From contig NZ_JBHSLA010000002.1 in NCBI RefSeq assembly GCF_042657385.1, positions 496,001 to 560,000 of the forward strand: DNA of 64,000 nt, given 5' to 3'. The position numbers and the translations under genes were made by a program. Numbering within the stretch: position 1 is the stretch's first letter; the number at the start of each line of letters is the position of its first letter. This stretch comes from Algorimicrobium hallyeonense. GTDB taxonomy: Bacteria > Bacteroidota > Bacteroidia > Flavobacteriales > Flavobacteriaceae. This document shows, piece after piece, positions 27,620-37,408 of the stretch. Below the pieces are notes generated by a model, which saw nothing but the letters and a program-made list of their open reading frames with translations, ran no database searches and was not told where the DNA came from.

Positions 27620-28480
27620 ATGCCAAAAAGAAAGCCATCTGCAAAATTGAATTTATTGCTTATTGTATTAATAGCTTTAATTAGTTATTCCTGTTCAGAC
27701 GATGACGTAGCTCAAACAGAAAGCCCAAGAAGTATTTCAAAACTAAAGCTTAAAATTTATAATTCGAATGAAGTAGAACGCTACTCAACAAGAGATTATG
27801 AAAATAACAGACCTAAAACGGATTCTTTTTACAATAATAATCATGAATTAACGTCTTATTTTGATATGATATATGAATATGGAATGCTGACAGACCGCAA
27901 AGGTTATTCGGCAAACGGCACATTAATCTTTAATGTAACTATTTCCTATGACAATATGAACCGGATAATACAAACCACTAACTCTAGTAATGCTTCAAAT
28001 ATTATAACGACAGATTTTACTTACAATTCTGACAATACGATATCAAGCCGACAGGAAAATAATAGCGGATTTTTAAATAAAACTTTTTATATAAATAGTC
28101 TGGGACTAATTCATAAGGAATTAAATGATGATGGAACTTCAGAAGTAATATATGATGCTGATAATAACGTCATAAGAAAAACAGAATCTGGAGTTACAAA
28201 TTATTCTTATGACAATGTTAATCTTCCACCCGACAATTTTCCAGTCAATGAAAATTTCATGTTTGGAGATTATAAAAACAACCGAATTATTTATAACAAT
28301 TCTATAAATGCTGCTACATATAATGAAGCATCTACACTACGAAAGTTTGGAATTGGATATCAATCTGGTACAAATGTGGTAGTAATTGATTGGGTTTTAG
28401 ACAGTGATAATTATCCAATTTCAAAAAAATTCTACAGTGATGGTCATTTACAAATAGAATATGAATATCTCTATGATTAA
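27620..28480 (+). CDS. lipoprotein with YD-like repeats, unknown function
   Basis: A 286-residue protein with a lipoprotein signal: basic start, hydrophobic core and lipobox ISYSC (Cys about residue 26) followed by an acidic DDD that favours outer-membrane sorting signals. The body contains repeated short strands of YD/RHS style (for example SYDNMNRIIQTT, TYNSDNTISSRQ, IYDADNNVIRKT), each ~20 residues. No toxin or enzyme domain is visible. It is notably richer in A+T than the flanking core genes and has no partner gene. Surface binding is possible but unproven. Confidence 0.75.
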   Translation: MPKRKPSAKLNLLLIVLIALISYSCSDDDVAQTESPRSISKLKLKIYNSNEVERYSTRDYENNRPKTDSFYNNNHELTSYFDMIYEYGMLTDRKGYSANGTLIFNVTISYDNMNRIIQTTNSSNASNIITTDFTYNSDNTISSRQENNSGFLNKTFYINSLGLIHKELNDDGTSEVIYDADNNVIRKTESGVTNYSYDNVNLPPDNFPVNENFMFGDYKNNRIIYNNSINAATYNEASTLRKFGIGYQSGTNVVVIDWVLDSDNYPISKKFYSDGHLQIEYEYLYD

Positions 28481-28612
28481 GCGTAAAACATTATACTCAA
28501 CGAACACAAATTATCATTGAAATACAACAATATTCCTAAAATATTCTAACCAATAACCTTCTTTAAAAAAAGCTATTTTCCGTACCTTGCAGCTCTATTT
28601 AAAAGTAAAAAC

Positions 28613-30457
28613 ATGCAAGACCCAAAAATGCTAAATTATATTGAAGCTGTTATTGAAAATATGCCAACAGACTGGCTGAATCTAACCACCCATCGACTAG
28701 ATATTTATGATGAGTCGTTAGCAAAAACGGAATTTCTAAACGCGTTTGAACACTTATATAAAACCAATAATGCTACGACATCCGCATTAAGTAAATTACC
28801 AACGGCTTATGATTATATCCGCTTGGGTCACCCCCTATCCTGCGTGTTAGAATGGGGTATTGCAAACATAAACCAGCTTGATGCTAAACATGTCATCAGT
28901 TTTGCATCGCTAACCATTCCGGTTTTGGCCATTTTAAGAACCAATCTATTGGAAAATAAAAAAACACAAATCCTTTATACGGGAGACTTACCAGACTGTT
29001 TTGATGCGGAAACCATTAAAGAGGTGTATGGTTATAATTTCGAATTAATCCATGTTGATAGTTCAAAGGCGATTCTCGATTTTAAGGGAAGCACCATTTT
29101 CATAGCACATCAAGACACCATTACGCAAACAGATTTAAATGCGAATATTGATTTTTACGTGAATCTCCACGACCATTTGGGCAGTATATTACTCGTAAAT
29201 GGCGAACAAAACGCATCATACATTTCGGATATTCAACATGTACGCCGTCGTGAAACCATTGCCATGACACCTGAAAATTCGCTTATGGCTTTAAAAGCGC
29301 TCGTCAACAAAACAGCTTTTCAGGCACCTTCCAATAAAATTGAACCCCATAAAAAACAGGTTTTAAAAAACATCAAAGACATTACAGGTACCACGTCCAA
29401 ACCTTTGGTGGCTTCTAGTGGTTTATCTATGCAATACGCTATTATGATGGGACTCATTCACGACGCCCAAGAAAATCATAAAGGAAAAGCCATTAAATTT
29501 ATTGTACCACCAAATTGTTATGGCGGAACCAATGACCAAGCCCGACGTGTGGCAGATTGCTTGGATCAAGTTGACGTTGTAGATTTACCAGTAGATGGTG
29601 ATAACGATATGGTACAAAGTATTGATACCGTTTTGAAACGCATTGCCAAACAAGATGCGGTTCCATACATTATAGCCGAAATCCCAACAAACCCACGAGT
29701 GGAAGTTCCAAACCTTCAAGATTTAAAGGCTGCTTTAAGTAAAGTGCGAAAAACAGCAACGGGTGAAACAGCAATCGATCCTGTTTTTATTTTAGATCAA
29801 ACCTTTTGTCCGAATGTGCACTTTTTAGGTGACGGGGAAATTCTATCCACGGTAAGAACCATTTCTTATGCCAGTGGCTCCAAATTTCCTAGTGGCGGAA
29901 AATGTACTGCGGGATACGCAGTAGGAAATAGCAAAACAGACGCCTTAATGGATAAAATAGCGAAGCATTTGATGCTTTGTGACAATGAAGCAACCACATT
30001 GCAATATAAGTTGCTAGCCCAACAATTACCATCCATGAATCAGCGTATTGCAGACGCCTATGTCAACACACGCCACTTTGTAAACTTTATCCATGAGGTT
30101 TTACCAGAAGCGAAAATCAATTTTGTATCTGATGACTTGGCAGAGCAAGGTTTTACACCATCCGTATTTTCATTAGATTTACCTACAAAAGGAAACACAG
30201 CTGAAGAAAAAGAAGCCCATAAACGCGCTTTAAACTTGAAATTAATCAACTTGATGATTACTGAAATCCCTGAAGAAAGCAAGTTTTGTGTGAGCTATGG
30301 TCAGTTAAAGGGTTGCTACTGGACTATTCCAGCAACATCCACCCAGGGCACTACCAAGGAAGGCGACAAAGATTATATTGTTCGTGCGTCTTTATCCGGT
30401 AACATGGATTTGGAACGTCATAAAGAGGTGTTTTTAGAGTTTGTTAAGAGCATGTAA
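28613..30457 (+). CDS. fold-type I PLP enzyme, Cys/Met metabolism-like, with long N-terminal region
   Basis: A 614-residue protein. Residues ~255-614 resemble the Cys/Met metabolism (cystathionine gamma-synthase/lyase) group: PPNCYGGTNDQ near 302, EIPTNPRVEVP near 355, the cofactor aspartate in ILDQTFCP near 400 and the Schiff-base lysine K424 in YASGSKFPSGG. The usual family length is about 400, so some 200 N-terminal residues are extra; they contain alternating strand/helix segments (YDYIRLGHP, ISFASLTIPVLAIL) like a degenerate copy of the same fold. It probably acts on a sulfur amino acid or its derivative. Single gene, 132 bases after the lipoprotein. Confidence 0.75.
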   Translation: MQDPKMLNYIEAVIENMPTDWLNLTTHRLDIYDESLAKTEFLNAFEHLYKTNNATTSALSKLPTAYDYIRLGHPLSCVLEWGIANINQLDAKHVISFASLTIPVLAILRTNLLENKKTQILYTGDLPDCFDAETIKEVYGYNFELIHVDSSKAILDFKGSTIFIAHQDTITQTDLNANIDFYVNLHDHLGSILLVNGEQNASYISDIQHVRRRETIAMTPENSLMALKALVNKTAFQAPSNKIEPHKKQVLKNIKDITGTTSKPLVASSGLSMQYAIMMGLIHDAQENHKGKAIKFIVPPNCYGGTNDQARRVADCLDQVDVVDLPVDGDNDMVQSIDTVLKRIAKQDAVPYIIAEIPTNPRVEVPNLQDLKAALSKVRKTATGETAIDPVFILDQTFCPNVHFLGDGEILSTVRTISYASGSKFPSGGKCTAGYAVGNSKTDALMDKIAKHLMLCDNEATTLQYKLLAQQLPSMNQRIADAYVNTRHFVNFIHEVLPEAKINFVSDDLAEQGFTPSVFSLDLPTKGNTAEEKEAHKRALNLKLINLMITEIPEESKFCVSYGQLKGCYWTIPATSTQGTTKEGDKDYIVRASLSGNMDLERHKEVFLEFVKSM

Positions 30458-30480
30458 TATATTGCCATTAAAATATATAA

Positions 30481-30556
30481 TGTCATTCCGACAAAGGAGG
30501 AATCTCAATTATCAAATTTAAGATTCTTTACCGTGCAAGCTTCGTTCTGAATAACA
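30481..30556. repeat. imperfect inverted repeat (REP-like element)
   Basis: The ends TGTCATTCCGA and the reverse complement of TCTGAATAACA match in 9 of 11 positions, with inner GGAATCT and AGATTC also complementary. Intergenic elements opening with TGTCATTCCGA and GGAGGAATCT are common in Bacteroidota genomes. Confidence 0.7.
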
Positions 30557-30561
30557 AAATC

Positions 30562-30591
30562 AAAAAGCCCAAACAAAAGTTTGGGCTTTTT
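30562..30591. terminator. bidirectional terminator
   Basis: A perfect 13-bp stem (AAAAAGCCCAAAC / GTTTGGGCTTTTT) with AAAA loop and T-runs on both strands sits between the convergent PLP and prolyl oligopeptidase genes. Confidence 0.9.
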
Positions 30592-30614
30592 CTATAAGAT
30601 ACAATATCAAAAGT

Positions 30615-32747
30615 TTATTTCAACTCCTTCACTCCCATATTATACAAAGCAAACGCTTGAATATCTACTTGCTCGTTAATAGTAGCTTCAGTAGATTTTC
30701 CGGCACCATGTCCGGCATTCACCTCAATTCTAATTAAGGTCGGATTCGCTCCTGTTTGCTTGTCTTGTAATTCAGCGGCAAATTTAAAACTATGCGCTGG
30801 TACTACACGATCGTCATGATCACCTGTAGTTACCAACGTTGCTGGATATTGAACACCTGCTTTTACATTGTGCACTGGCGAATACCCTTTAATATAATCA
30901 AACATCTCTTTACTTTGTTCGGATGTTCCATAATCAAAGGACCAACCTGCTCCTGACGTAAACGTATGGTAACGTAACATATCTAAAACACCCACTTGTG
31001 GAATAGCCACCTTCATTAAATCTGGTCGTTGTGTCATAGTTGCACCAACTAATAATCCACCATTAGATCCGCCTTTTATTGCTAAATAATCAGATGACGT
31101 ATAGTTTTCTTTGATTAGGTATTCGGCTGCTGCAATAAAATCATCAAACACATTTTGCTTTTGCATTTGCGTTCCTGCATTATGCCATTTTTTACCGTAT
31201 TCACCACCTCCACGTAAATTAGCAACAGCATACACACCACCATTTTCTAACCACACAGCATTGGCAATACTAAACGACGGCGTTAAACTAATATTAAAAC
31301 CACCGTAAGCATATAGCATAGTTGGATTCTTGCCGTTTAATTCTGTGCCTTTTTTATAGGTGATAATCATTGGTACTTTGGTACCATCTTTAGAGCTATA
31401 AAATACTTGCTTAGACTCATAATCATCCGATTTGAAATCGATATTTGGCTTTTGGTAAACCGTTGATTCGCCAGTTTCAGGGTCATACGCATAAATAGTT
31501 CCTGGTGCCGTATAATTTGTAAACGAATAGTATAAGGTAGTTGCTTCCTTTTTACCACCAAAACCACCAACAGAACCAATTCCTGGTAAGCTAACATCAC
31601 GTACTAAAGTGCCATCAAATTTGTATTGTTTTACAACAGAAACCGCATCTTTCATGTATTCCGCAAAAATATAATTTGCACCTTTAGATACCGATAGTAC
31701 ATTTTCAGTTTCTGGAATCACATCTTCCCAATGGGCTTGTTCAAATTTATTTAAATTGAATTTTACAATGCGTTTATTAGGTGCTTCAAAATCCGTAACC
31801 ACGAAGAATGTTTGACCTTCATTATTTATAACATTATTACTACTTTCAAAATTATCAACCACTTTTACAATCGGTCCATTTTTCCGTAGGTCTTTAATAT
31901 ACAACTCATTTCCATAGGTGGAATTTGCTGCGGTAATCACCAAATAGTTTTCATCCTGCGTTACAGAACCTCCTACATAACGACGCTTTTCAGTATCGCC
32001 AAAAATAATTTTATCTTCACTTTGAGGTGTTCCTAATTTGTGATAAAATAAACGGTGTTGATCGGTTTTAGCTGATAACTCACTACCTTTTGGTTTCTCA
32101 TAGCTGGAATAATAAAACCCTTCATTTTTGTACCAAGACATGCCACTGAATTTAACGTCCATAATGGTATCGCCAATAATTTCTTTATTTTCAGTTTTTA
32201 AAACGATAATTTTTCGCCAGTCACTTCCACCTTCAGAAATAGCATAGGCAGCCATAGAACCATCTTCCGTAAAACTTAAACCACCTAAAGACGTGGTTCC
32301 ATCTTTAGAAAACGCATTTGGATCTAAAAACACTTCTTGGTTTCCATCTTTATCTGTTCTATATAAAACGGATTGGTTTTGAAGCCCATCATTTTTATAA
32401 AAATAGGTGTAATTACCTTCAATAAATGGTGCAGAAATTTTTTCGTAATTCCAAAGCGTTTCCATCCGTTTTTTCAACTTGCTTCGGAACGGAATTTGAT
32501 CTAAATAATTAAACGTCACTTCGTTTTGAGCTTTTACCCATGCTTTGGTATCTTCAGCATAATCATCTTCCAGCCAACGGTATGGATCTTGAACTTGAGT
32601 TTCAAAATACGTGTCAACCGTGTCAACTTTTTTAGTTTCTGGATAAGTAATAGTCATTGAAACATCTTCTTTTTCAGTTTTGTTTTGGTCATCCTTACAA
32701 GCAACGATAGTTGAGAGTGCCAAAACGCATATTAATGATTTCCTCAT
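30615..32747 (-). CDS. prolyl oligopeptidase (family S9A), lipoprotein
   Basis: A 710-residue protein with a lipobox LSTIVAC (Cys 17), so it is anchored in the envelope. After a short linker the S9 N-terminal DPYRWLEDD and a seven-bladed propeller region (~80-430) lead to the peptidase domain: nucleophile serine in KGGSNGGLL near residue 560, aspartate in TTGDHDDRVVP near 645 and histidine in NAGHGAGKS near 680. It cuts short proline-containing peptides. Length is typical. Convergent with the PLP gene through a shared terminator. Confidence 0.94.
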   Translation of the reverse strand: MRKSLICVLALSTIVACKDDQNKTEKEDVSMTITYPETKKVDTVDTYFETQVQDPYRWLEDDYAEDTKAWVKAQNEVTFNYLDQIPFRSKLKKRMETLWNYEKISAPFIEGNYTYFYKNDGLQNQSVLYRTDKDGNQEVFLDPNAFSKDGTTSLGGLSFTEDGSMAAYAISEGGSDWRKIIVLKTENKEIIGDTIMDVKFSGMSWYKNEGFYYSSYEKPKGSELSAKTDQHRLFYHKLGTPQSEDKIIFGDTEKRRYVGGSVTQDENYLVITAANSTYGNELYIKDLRKNGPIVKVVDNFESSNNVINNEGQTFFVVTDFEAPNKRIVKFNLNKFEQAHWEDVIPETENVLSVSKGANYIFAEYMKDAVSVVKQYKFDGTLVRDVSLPGIGSVGGFGGKKEATTLYYSFTNYTAPGTIYAYDPETGESTVYQKPNIDFKSDDYESKQVFYSSKDGTKVPMIITYKKGTELNGKNPTMLYAYGGFNISLTPSFSIANAVWLENGGVYAVANLRGGGEYGKKWHNAGTQMQKQNVFDDFIAAAEYLIKENYTSSDYLAIKGGSNGGLLVGATMTQRPDLMKVAIPQVGVLDMLRYHTFTSGAGWSFDYGTSEQSKEMFDYIKGYSPVHNVKAGVQYPATLVTTGDHDDRVVPAHSFKFAAELQDKQTGANPTLIRIEVNAGHGAGKSTEATINEQVDIQAFALYNMGVKELK

Positions 32748-32835
32748 ATTATAATTGGTTTTAGTGTAATGAACAAAAATAAGGAAATACTTATAAAGTA
32801 ATGTTAAAGAAAATACAAGGTGATAAATAAATGAC

Positions 32836-34905
32836 CTATTCAGGATACTCTATACGTAAGTGGTAAATATTGGTCAGTTTCTGCTTCAATATCTTTTTAA
32901 TAGATTGAATTTCTTTAAAGGTAATATTGGCATTTAAAAACTGATCATCATTCATTTGTTTGTTTAAAATGCTTTCTACAAAATCGTCAATTTTTGTGGA
33001 CGTTGGTTCTTTTAAACTCTTGGAAGCCGCTTCTACACTATCACACATCATTAAAATAGCCGTTTCTTTACTGAAAGGTTTTGGACCTGGATACATGAAA
33101 TCTTCTATTGCTATGAGCTCGTTGACTTCCTTTTCTTTCATATAGAAATAATATACCAAACTCGTTCCATGATGGGTTCTAATAAAATCGATAACACGAT
33201 CCGGAAGATTATTTTTTCGGGCTATTTCAATTCCATCAATTACGTGATTGATAATAATTTGAGCACTTTCGGTTGGTGATAATTCATCATGCGGATTAAT
33301 TCCTGTAGATTGGTTTTCCGTAAAATACGTTGGGTTTTTCATTTTCCCAATATCGTGATACAAGGCGCCAACACGAACCAACATAGCATTGGCTCCAATT
33401 TCGTTAGCAGCAGCTTCAGCTAAATTGGCCACATTTAAAGAATGGTGAAACGTTCCTGGCGCTTTATTTGATAATTCTTTCAATAATTTGGTATTGGTGT
33501 CTGATAATTCTAATAAAGATACATCAGACACTAATCCGAAGAGTTTTTCGTAAGCATAAATTAGCGGTTGCACAAATAAGGTTGCCAAGCCACAAAGCAC
33601 AAACAAACCAAAAGTTTCCCATTGTAGGGTTTCAACACTTCCTTCATGAATGACGAAGAATGCAAAATAGGCAACAATATATATTAAGGTGATTTGCCCG
33701 ACGGAAATAAATAAATTCGCGCGTTTGTATAATTCCGACACGGTTAAAATAGTAACGATTCCTGCAATAATTTGTAGGAACATATATTCGTAACTGTTAG
33801 GTACTACCAGTCCTAATAGTAAAACCGTTAAAACATGTGTGAACAGGCCCAAACGCGCATCAAAAAAGGCTTTTAGCACCAAGGGCAAAATACAAATTGG
33901 GACCACATAAATGTATTGCGAATTGTAATTAACCACCAAGGTTGTGATTAATACCATAAAGGCTACGTTAAAGAAAATAAAGGTCACTTTTACATTATTT
34001 TCAAAAACAGACATCCGATATTTTCTTAAAAATAACAACAGCATAAGTAAGGCTAATGCCACTAAAAGAGTGTAGGCAAAAACAATCCATATATAATTAG
34101 ATTTGTTCCAAACTTGCGATTCATATTCAGATTCTAACGATTTTAAAATTTGAAACTTAACACCTTCTACAACTTCACCTTTAGAGATAATAAGCGTTTC
34201 CCGCTCAACACTTCCACGAATATATGAGACTTTATCGAGCTCTTCTTGAAGTACTCGGGATGAAAATTCCTTGTTAAATTCTAAATTTGGTTCTACTAAA
34301 TCGAAAAACAACGATGTGAATTCATTTTTATAAGTCAACAAATCCTTACTTTCTAAAACCTTGACAATAATTGCTTTTAATTGATTTTCCTTAACTAGGT
34401 TTACAAATTGGGTTTGCTCCTTCTCGACGCGACCTTCTAAAATAATGACTTTTTTGGTGTCCGAATAATTATGTTCTTCGTTTAAAACACCAAAATGGTA
34501 GAGTTTATCAATTATTTGAATTCCAGCATCCTTTAAATCGTTTCTTGTATAGACGGGAATCGTATCTAAAAAAACCGATTTAAATTGACGTTGAAAATTA
34601 TTAGTTATTGTGTTTGGAACCGATGCATCTAAATTAAAGTATAACGGTGACGCGTCCTTAATCTCTTGTTTTTCCGTGGTAATTTCAGCATCCGTTTTCT
34701 TAATGGCGAAATTAAAGGGTGCATAAAGGTTTTCTGATTGCCAAGGTTTTCCTTTTTCGAAATTGTATTTAAATTTACCACTTTTAGGAAATAAATACAC
34801 AATTAAAAATGTAGTCGATATAAAAAGCAACAGCTTATAGCCTAACGAATGATTTCTATATAGTGTATTTATAAAGTCTTTCATAGATTGGTGAAATATT
34901 TTCAA
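32836..34905 (-). CDS. 7TM-HD family phosphohydrolase, PgpH-like (c-di-AMP phosphodiesterase)
   Basis: A 689-residue protein with one N-terminal membrane helix (about 24-40), a large extracytoplasmic 7TMR-HDED segment (~45-260), seven helices (~265-450) and a C-terminal HD domain. The HD domain shows FHHSLNVANLAEAAA near 485 and the metal pair HD in ALYHDIGKMKN near 517. Characterised PgpH proteins hydrolyse cyclic di-AMP to pApA, controlling osmotic and wall homeostasis. ATG at 34905; an in-frame methionine (MKDFINTLY) lies 8 codons further, so the start is uncertain by that much. Divergent from the thiolase gene. Confidence 0.9.
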   Translation of the reverse strand: MKIFHQSMKDFINTLYRNHSLGYKLLLFISTTFLIVYLFPKSGKFKYNFEKGKPWQSENLYAPFNFAIKKTDAEITTEKQEIKDASPLYFNLDASVPNTITNNFQRQFKSVFLDTIPVYTRNDLKDAGIQIIDKLYHFGVLNEEHNYSDTKKVIILEGRVEKEQTQFVNLVKENQLKAIIVKVLESKDLLTYKNEFTSLFFDLVEPNLEFNKEFSSRVLQEELDKVSYIRGSVERETLIISKGEVVEGVKFQILKSLESEYESQVWNKSNYIWIVFAYTLLVALALLMLLLFLRKYRMSVFENNVKVTFIFFNVAFMVLITTLVVNYNSQYIYVVPICILPLVLKAFFDARLGLFTHVLTVLLLGLVVPNSYEYMFLQIIAGIVTILTVSELYKRANLFISVGQITLIYIVAYFAFFVIHEGSVETLQWETFGLFVLCGLATLFVQPLIYAYEKLFGLVSDVSLLELSDTNTKLLKELSNKAPGTFHHSLNVANLAEAAANEIGANAMLVRVGALYHDIGKMKNPTYFTENQSTGINPHDELSPTESAQIIINHVIDGIEIARKNNLPDRVIDFIRTHHGTSLVYYFYMKEKEVNELIAIEDFMYPGPKPFSKETAILMMCDSVEAASKSLKEPTSTKIDDFVESILNKQMNDDQFLNANITFKEIQSIKKILKQKLTNIYHLRIEYPE

Positions 34906-34977
34906 ATGTAGTAAAATATAGTCGAAAATTATGGGTGTATAAAATGCTAATCATTCTACATTCTATTAAAAAATGAT

Positions 34978-34985
34978 TAATTTTG
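34978..34985 (+). promoter_or_regulatory. -7 promoter box of the thiolase gene
   Basis: TAATTTTG fits TAnnTTTG, 28 bases before the ATG at 35014. No clear -33 box. Confidence 0.45.
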
Positions 34986-35013
34986 TGGGATTAAAAAATT
35001 AAACTAGAAAAAC

Positions 35014-36192
35014 ATGAGTAAAGAAGTCGTCATTGTATCAGCAGCCAGAACACCAATTGGTAGTTTTTTAGGATCCCTTTCAACTGTTCCTGCACCACGT
35101 TTGGGTGCTGTAGCTATTAAAGGTGCTTTAGAAAAAATTAATTTAAAGCCAGAATTAGTTCAAGAGGTTATTATGGGTCATGTTGTTCAAGCCGGGGCCG
35201 GACAAGCGCCTGCAAGACAAGCGGCAATTTACGCAGGAATTCCAAACACGGTTCCATGTACCACTGTAAATAAAGTGTGTGCATCTGGAATGAAAGCGGT
35301 TATGCAAGCAGCACAAGCTATTGCTTTAGGTGATGCCGACGTTGTGGTTGCTGGTGGAATGGAAAATATGAGTTTAATTCCGCATTATCTTCATGCTAGA
35401 ACAGGTACTAAATTTGGTCCTGCTAAAATGGAAGACGGGATGCAACGTGATGGATTAGTGGATGCTTACGATCAAAACGCCATGGGTGTTTGTGCAGACG
35501 CCTGTGCTACTGAATATAGATTTTCTCGTGAAGATCAGGATGCCTATGCTATTCAATCGTATAAACGATCGGCTGCAGCTTGGGAAGCCGGGAAATTTGA
35601 TAATGAAGTGGTTCCAGTTGAAGTTCCACAAAGAGGTGGTGATGCATTAGTTGTGGATACAGATGAAGAGTTCACCAATGTAAAATTAGAAAAAATACCA
35701 GCTTTACGTCCTGCTTTTACCAAAGATGGAACTGTTACAGCTGCCAATGCTTCAACTATAAATGATGGTGCGGGTGCTATGGTTTTAATGAGTCGCGAGA
35801 AAGCAGACGAATTAGGATTGAAAGTTCTAGCAACTATAAAAAGCTTTGCCGATGCTGCTCATGAGCCAGAATGGTTTACAACAGCGCCTGCTAAAGCCTT
35901 ACCTAAAGCGTTAGATAAAGCTGGAATTAATATCAAAGATGTTGATTTCTTTGAATTTAATGAAGCATTTTCGGTTGTTGGTTTAGCCAATATGAAAATA
36001 CTAGGCTTAAACGACGCCAATGTAAACGTGAATGGTGGAGCTGTTTCTTTAGGACATCCATTAGGTTGTTCAGGTGTTCGTATTTTAATTACATTATTAA
36101 ATGTTTTAGAACAAAACAATGCAAAAATTGGTGCAGCCGCTATTTGTAATGGTGGTGGTGGTGCTTCGGCAGTTGTTATCGAAAGAAACTAA
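35014..36192 (+). CDS. acetyl-CoA C-acetyltransferase (thiolase)
   Basis: A 392-residue thiolase with all catalytic residues: nucleophile C89 in NKVCASGMKA, histidine in SLGHPLGCSG near 347 and the second cysteine in AAICNGGGGASA near 377. The length is that of the biosynthetic/acetoacetyl-CoA type. It condenses two acetyl-CoA or cleaves acetoacetyl-CoA. No fadB/hbd neighbour is present, so the pathway is open. The NlpC/P60 gene follows 15 bases later and may be co-transcribed. Confidence 0.93.
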   Translation: MSKEVVIVSAARTPIGSFLGSLSTVPAPRLGAVAIKGALEKINLKPELVQEVIMGHVVQAGAGQAPARQAAIYAGIPNTVPCTTVNKVCASGMKAVMQAAQAIALGDADVVVAGGMENMSLIPHYLHARTGTKFGPAKMEDGMQRDGLVDAYDQNAMGVCADACATEYRFSREDQDAYAIQSYKRSAAAWEAGKFDNEVVPVEVPQRGGDALVVDTDEEFTNVKLEKIPALRPAFTKDGTVTAANASTINDGAGAMVLMSREKADELGLKVLATIKSFADAAHEPEWFTTAPAKALPKALDKAGINIKDVDFFEFNEAFSVVGLANMKILGLNDANVNVNGGAVSLGHPLGCSGVRILITLLNVLEQNNAKIGAAAICNGGGGASAVVIERN

Positions 36193-36207
36193 TACCTTAC
36201 TTTTTGC

Positions 36208-36963
36208 ATGCAATACGGAATTTGTCATTTAAGCATTGTTCCATTACGATTGGAACCTAGTGATACAAGTGAACTTGTGTCCCAAGTATTGTATGGTGAT
36301 TATTTTAAAGTGCTTGAAAAACGGAAGTCTTGGAGTAGAATCCGATTGGGTTTTGATACCTATGAAGGTTGGATTGATAACAAGCAGTACCTTGAAATTA
36401 CAGAAGACAATTATAATACATTGCATGACGAAGCGCCTATTCTTTCAACGGATTTAGTTGAATTTATTGAAGACAGCGAAAGTCAACTATATCCTATTCC
36501 GTTGGGCTCAAGTTTAAACGGATTGGATATATTACAACATACACATGATGGGAATGCGGTTAGTGAAATAGCTACTAAAGCGCATATTTTAAAAACCGCA
36601 TTTTCATATTTAAACGCTCCTTATCTTTGGGGTGGAAAAACACCCTTTGGTATAGATTGTTCAGGGTTTACCCAAATGGTTTATAAATTAAATGGTTATA
36701 AATTATTCCGCGATGCCTCACAACAAGCCACACAAGGCGAGGCGTTGAGTTTTATTGAAGAAAGCGATCCAGGTGATTTAGCATTTTTTGATAATGACGA
36801 AGGACAGATAGTCCATGTTGGTATTATTATGCCGGATAATTTTATTATTCATGCACATGGTAAAGTCCGCATTGATAGATTAGATCATTCCGGAATTTAT
36901 AATGTAGATACACGCATGCATACTCATAAATTACGCGTTATTAAGCGGATTGTGGAGGGGTAA
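36208..36963 (+). CDS. C40 (NlpC/P60) peptidoglycan endopeptidase with SH3-like domains
   Basis: A 251-residue protein. Residues ~1-115 form SH3-like bacterial wall-binding modules (WSRIRLGFDTYEGWID). The NlpC/P60 domain has the catalytic C151 in FGIDCSGFTQMVYK, H203 in QIVHVGII and a third polar residue in the IIHAHGKVRID strand. It cleaves gamma-D-Glu to diamino acid bonds in peptidoglycan stems. No signal peptide is visible at the annotated start, suggesting a cytoplasmic peptide-recycling role like Bacteroides YkfC-type enzymes, or an unusual export route. Confidence 0.88.
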   Translation: MQYGICHLSIVPLRLEPSDTSELVSQVLYGDYFKVLEKRKSWSRIRLGFDTYEGWIDNKQYLEITEDNYNTLHDEAPILSTDLVEFIEDSESQLYPIPLGSSLNGLDILQHTHDGNAVSEIATKAHILKTAFSYLNAPYLWGGKTPFGIDCSGFTQMVYKLNGYKLFRDASQQATQGEALSFIEESDPGDLAFFDNDEGQIVHVGIIMPDNFIIHAHGKVRIDRLDHSGIYNVDTRMHTHKLRVIKRIVEG

Positions 36964-37043
36964 GTAAGTTCAAGTATTATTTAAATATTGAATCTGTTAT
37001 TATAAAACGAACCCAAAAATCACCTCTTTAAACTCAAGAACCA

Positions 37044-37259
37044 ATGAATGTCATACCAATAGCAATTGCATTATTCTTAATTATCGCTTTCCTTTTCTGG
37101 AAGCTTACCAACGGTCATTTCAAAAAGGAATATGGTAGTACATTATGGAATCAATGGGGAACACGGCTTTTTTATTGGCAAGGTGTTATATATACAAGTA
37201 CCGGAATTACAATTTTAATCTTGTTTATTTTAAAATGGACAGGCATTTTGACTTTTTAG
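37044..37259 (+). CDS. small two-helix membrane protein, unknown
   Basis: A 71-residue protein with hydrophobic helices at about 3-20 and 48-68 linked by a basic/aromatic loop (KKEYGSTLWNQWGTRLFYWQG). Clear ATG, stop and downstream terminator support it as a real gene. Function not recognised. Confidence 0.65.
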   Translation: MNVIPIAIALFLIIAFLFWKLTNGHFKKEYGSTLWNQWGTRLFYWQGVIYTSTGITILILFILKWTGILTF

Positions 37260-37352
37260 TTTTCTAGGAATTTAGCATACCATGGTTCTTATCAATTAAA
37301 TTTGTTTCAAGCGCTAGTCATGGAAAACGAATTATTGGATTAACATAAAACA

Positions 37353-37387
37353 AAAAAAATGCTACTGAATTTCAGTAGCATTTTTTT
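37353..37387. terminator. bidirectional terminator
   Basis: A perfect 35-base palindrome centred on 37370, GC-containing stem (GCTACTGA/TCAGTAGC) flanked by A and T runs, between convergent genes. Confidence 0.9.
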
Positions 37388-37408
37388 ATTCAATTAAACC
37401 TATTAGAA

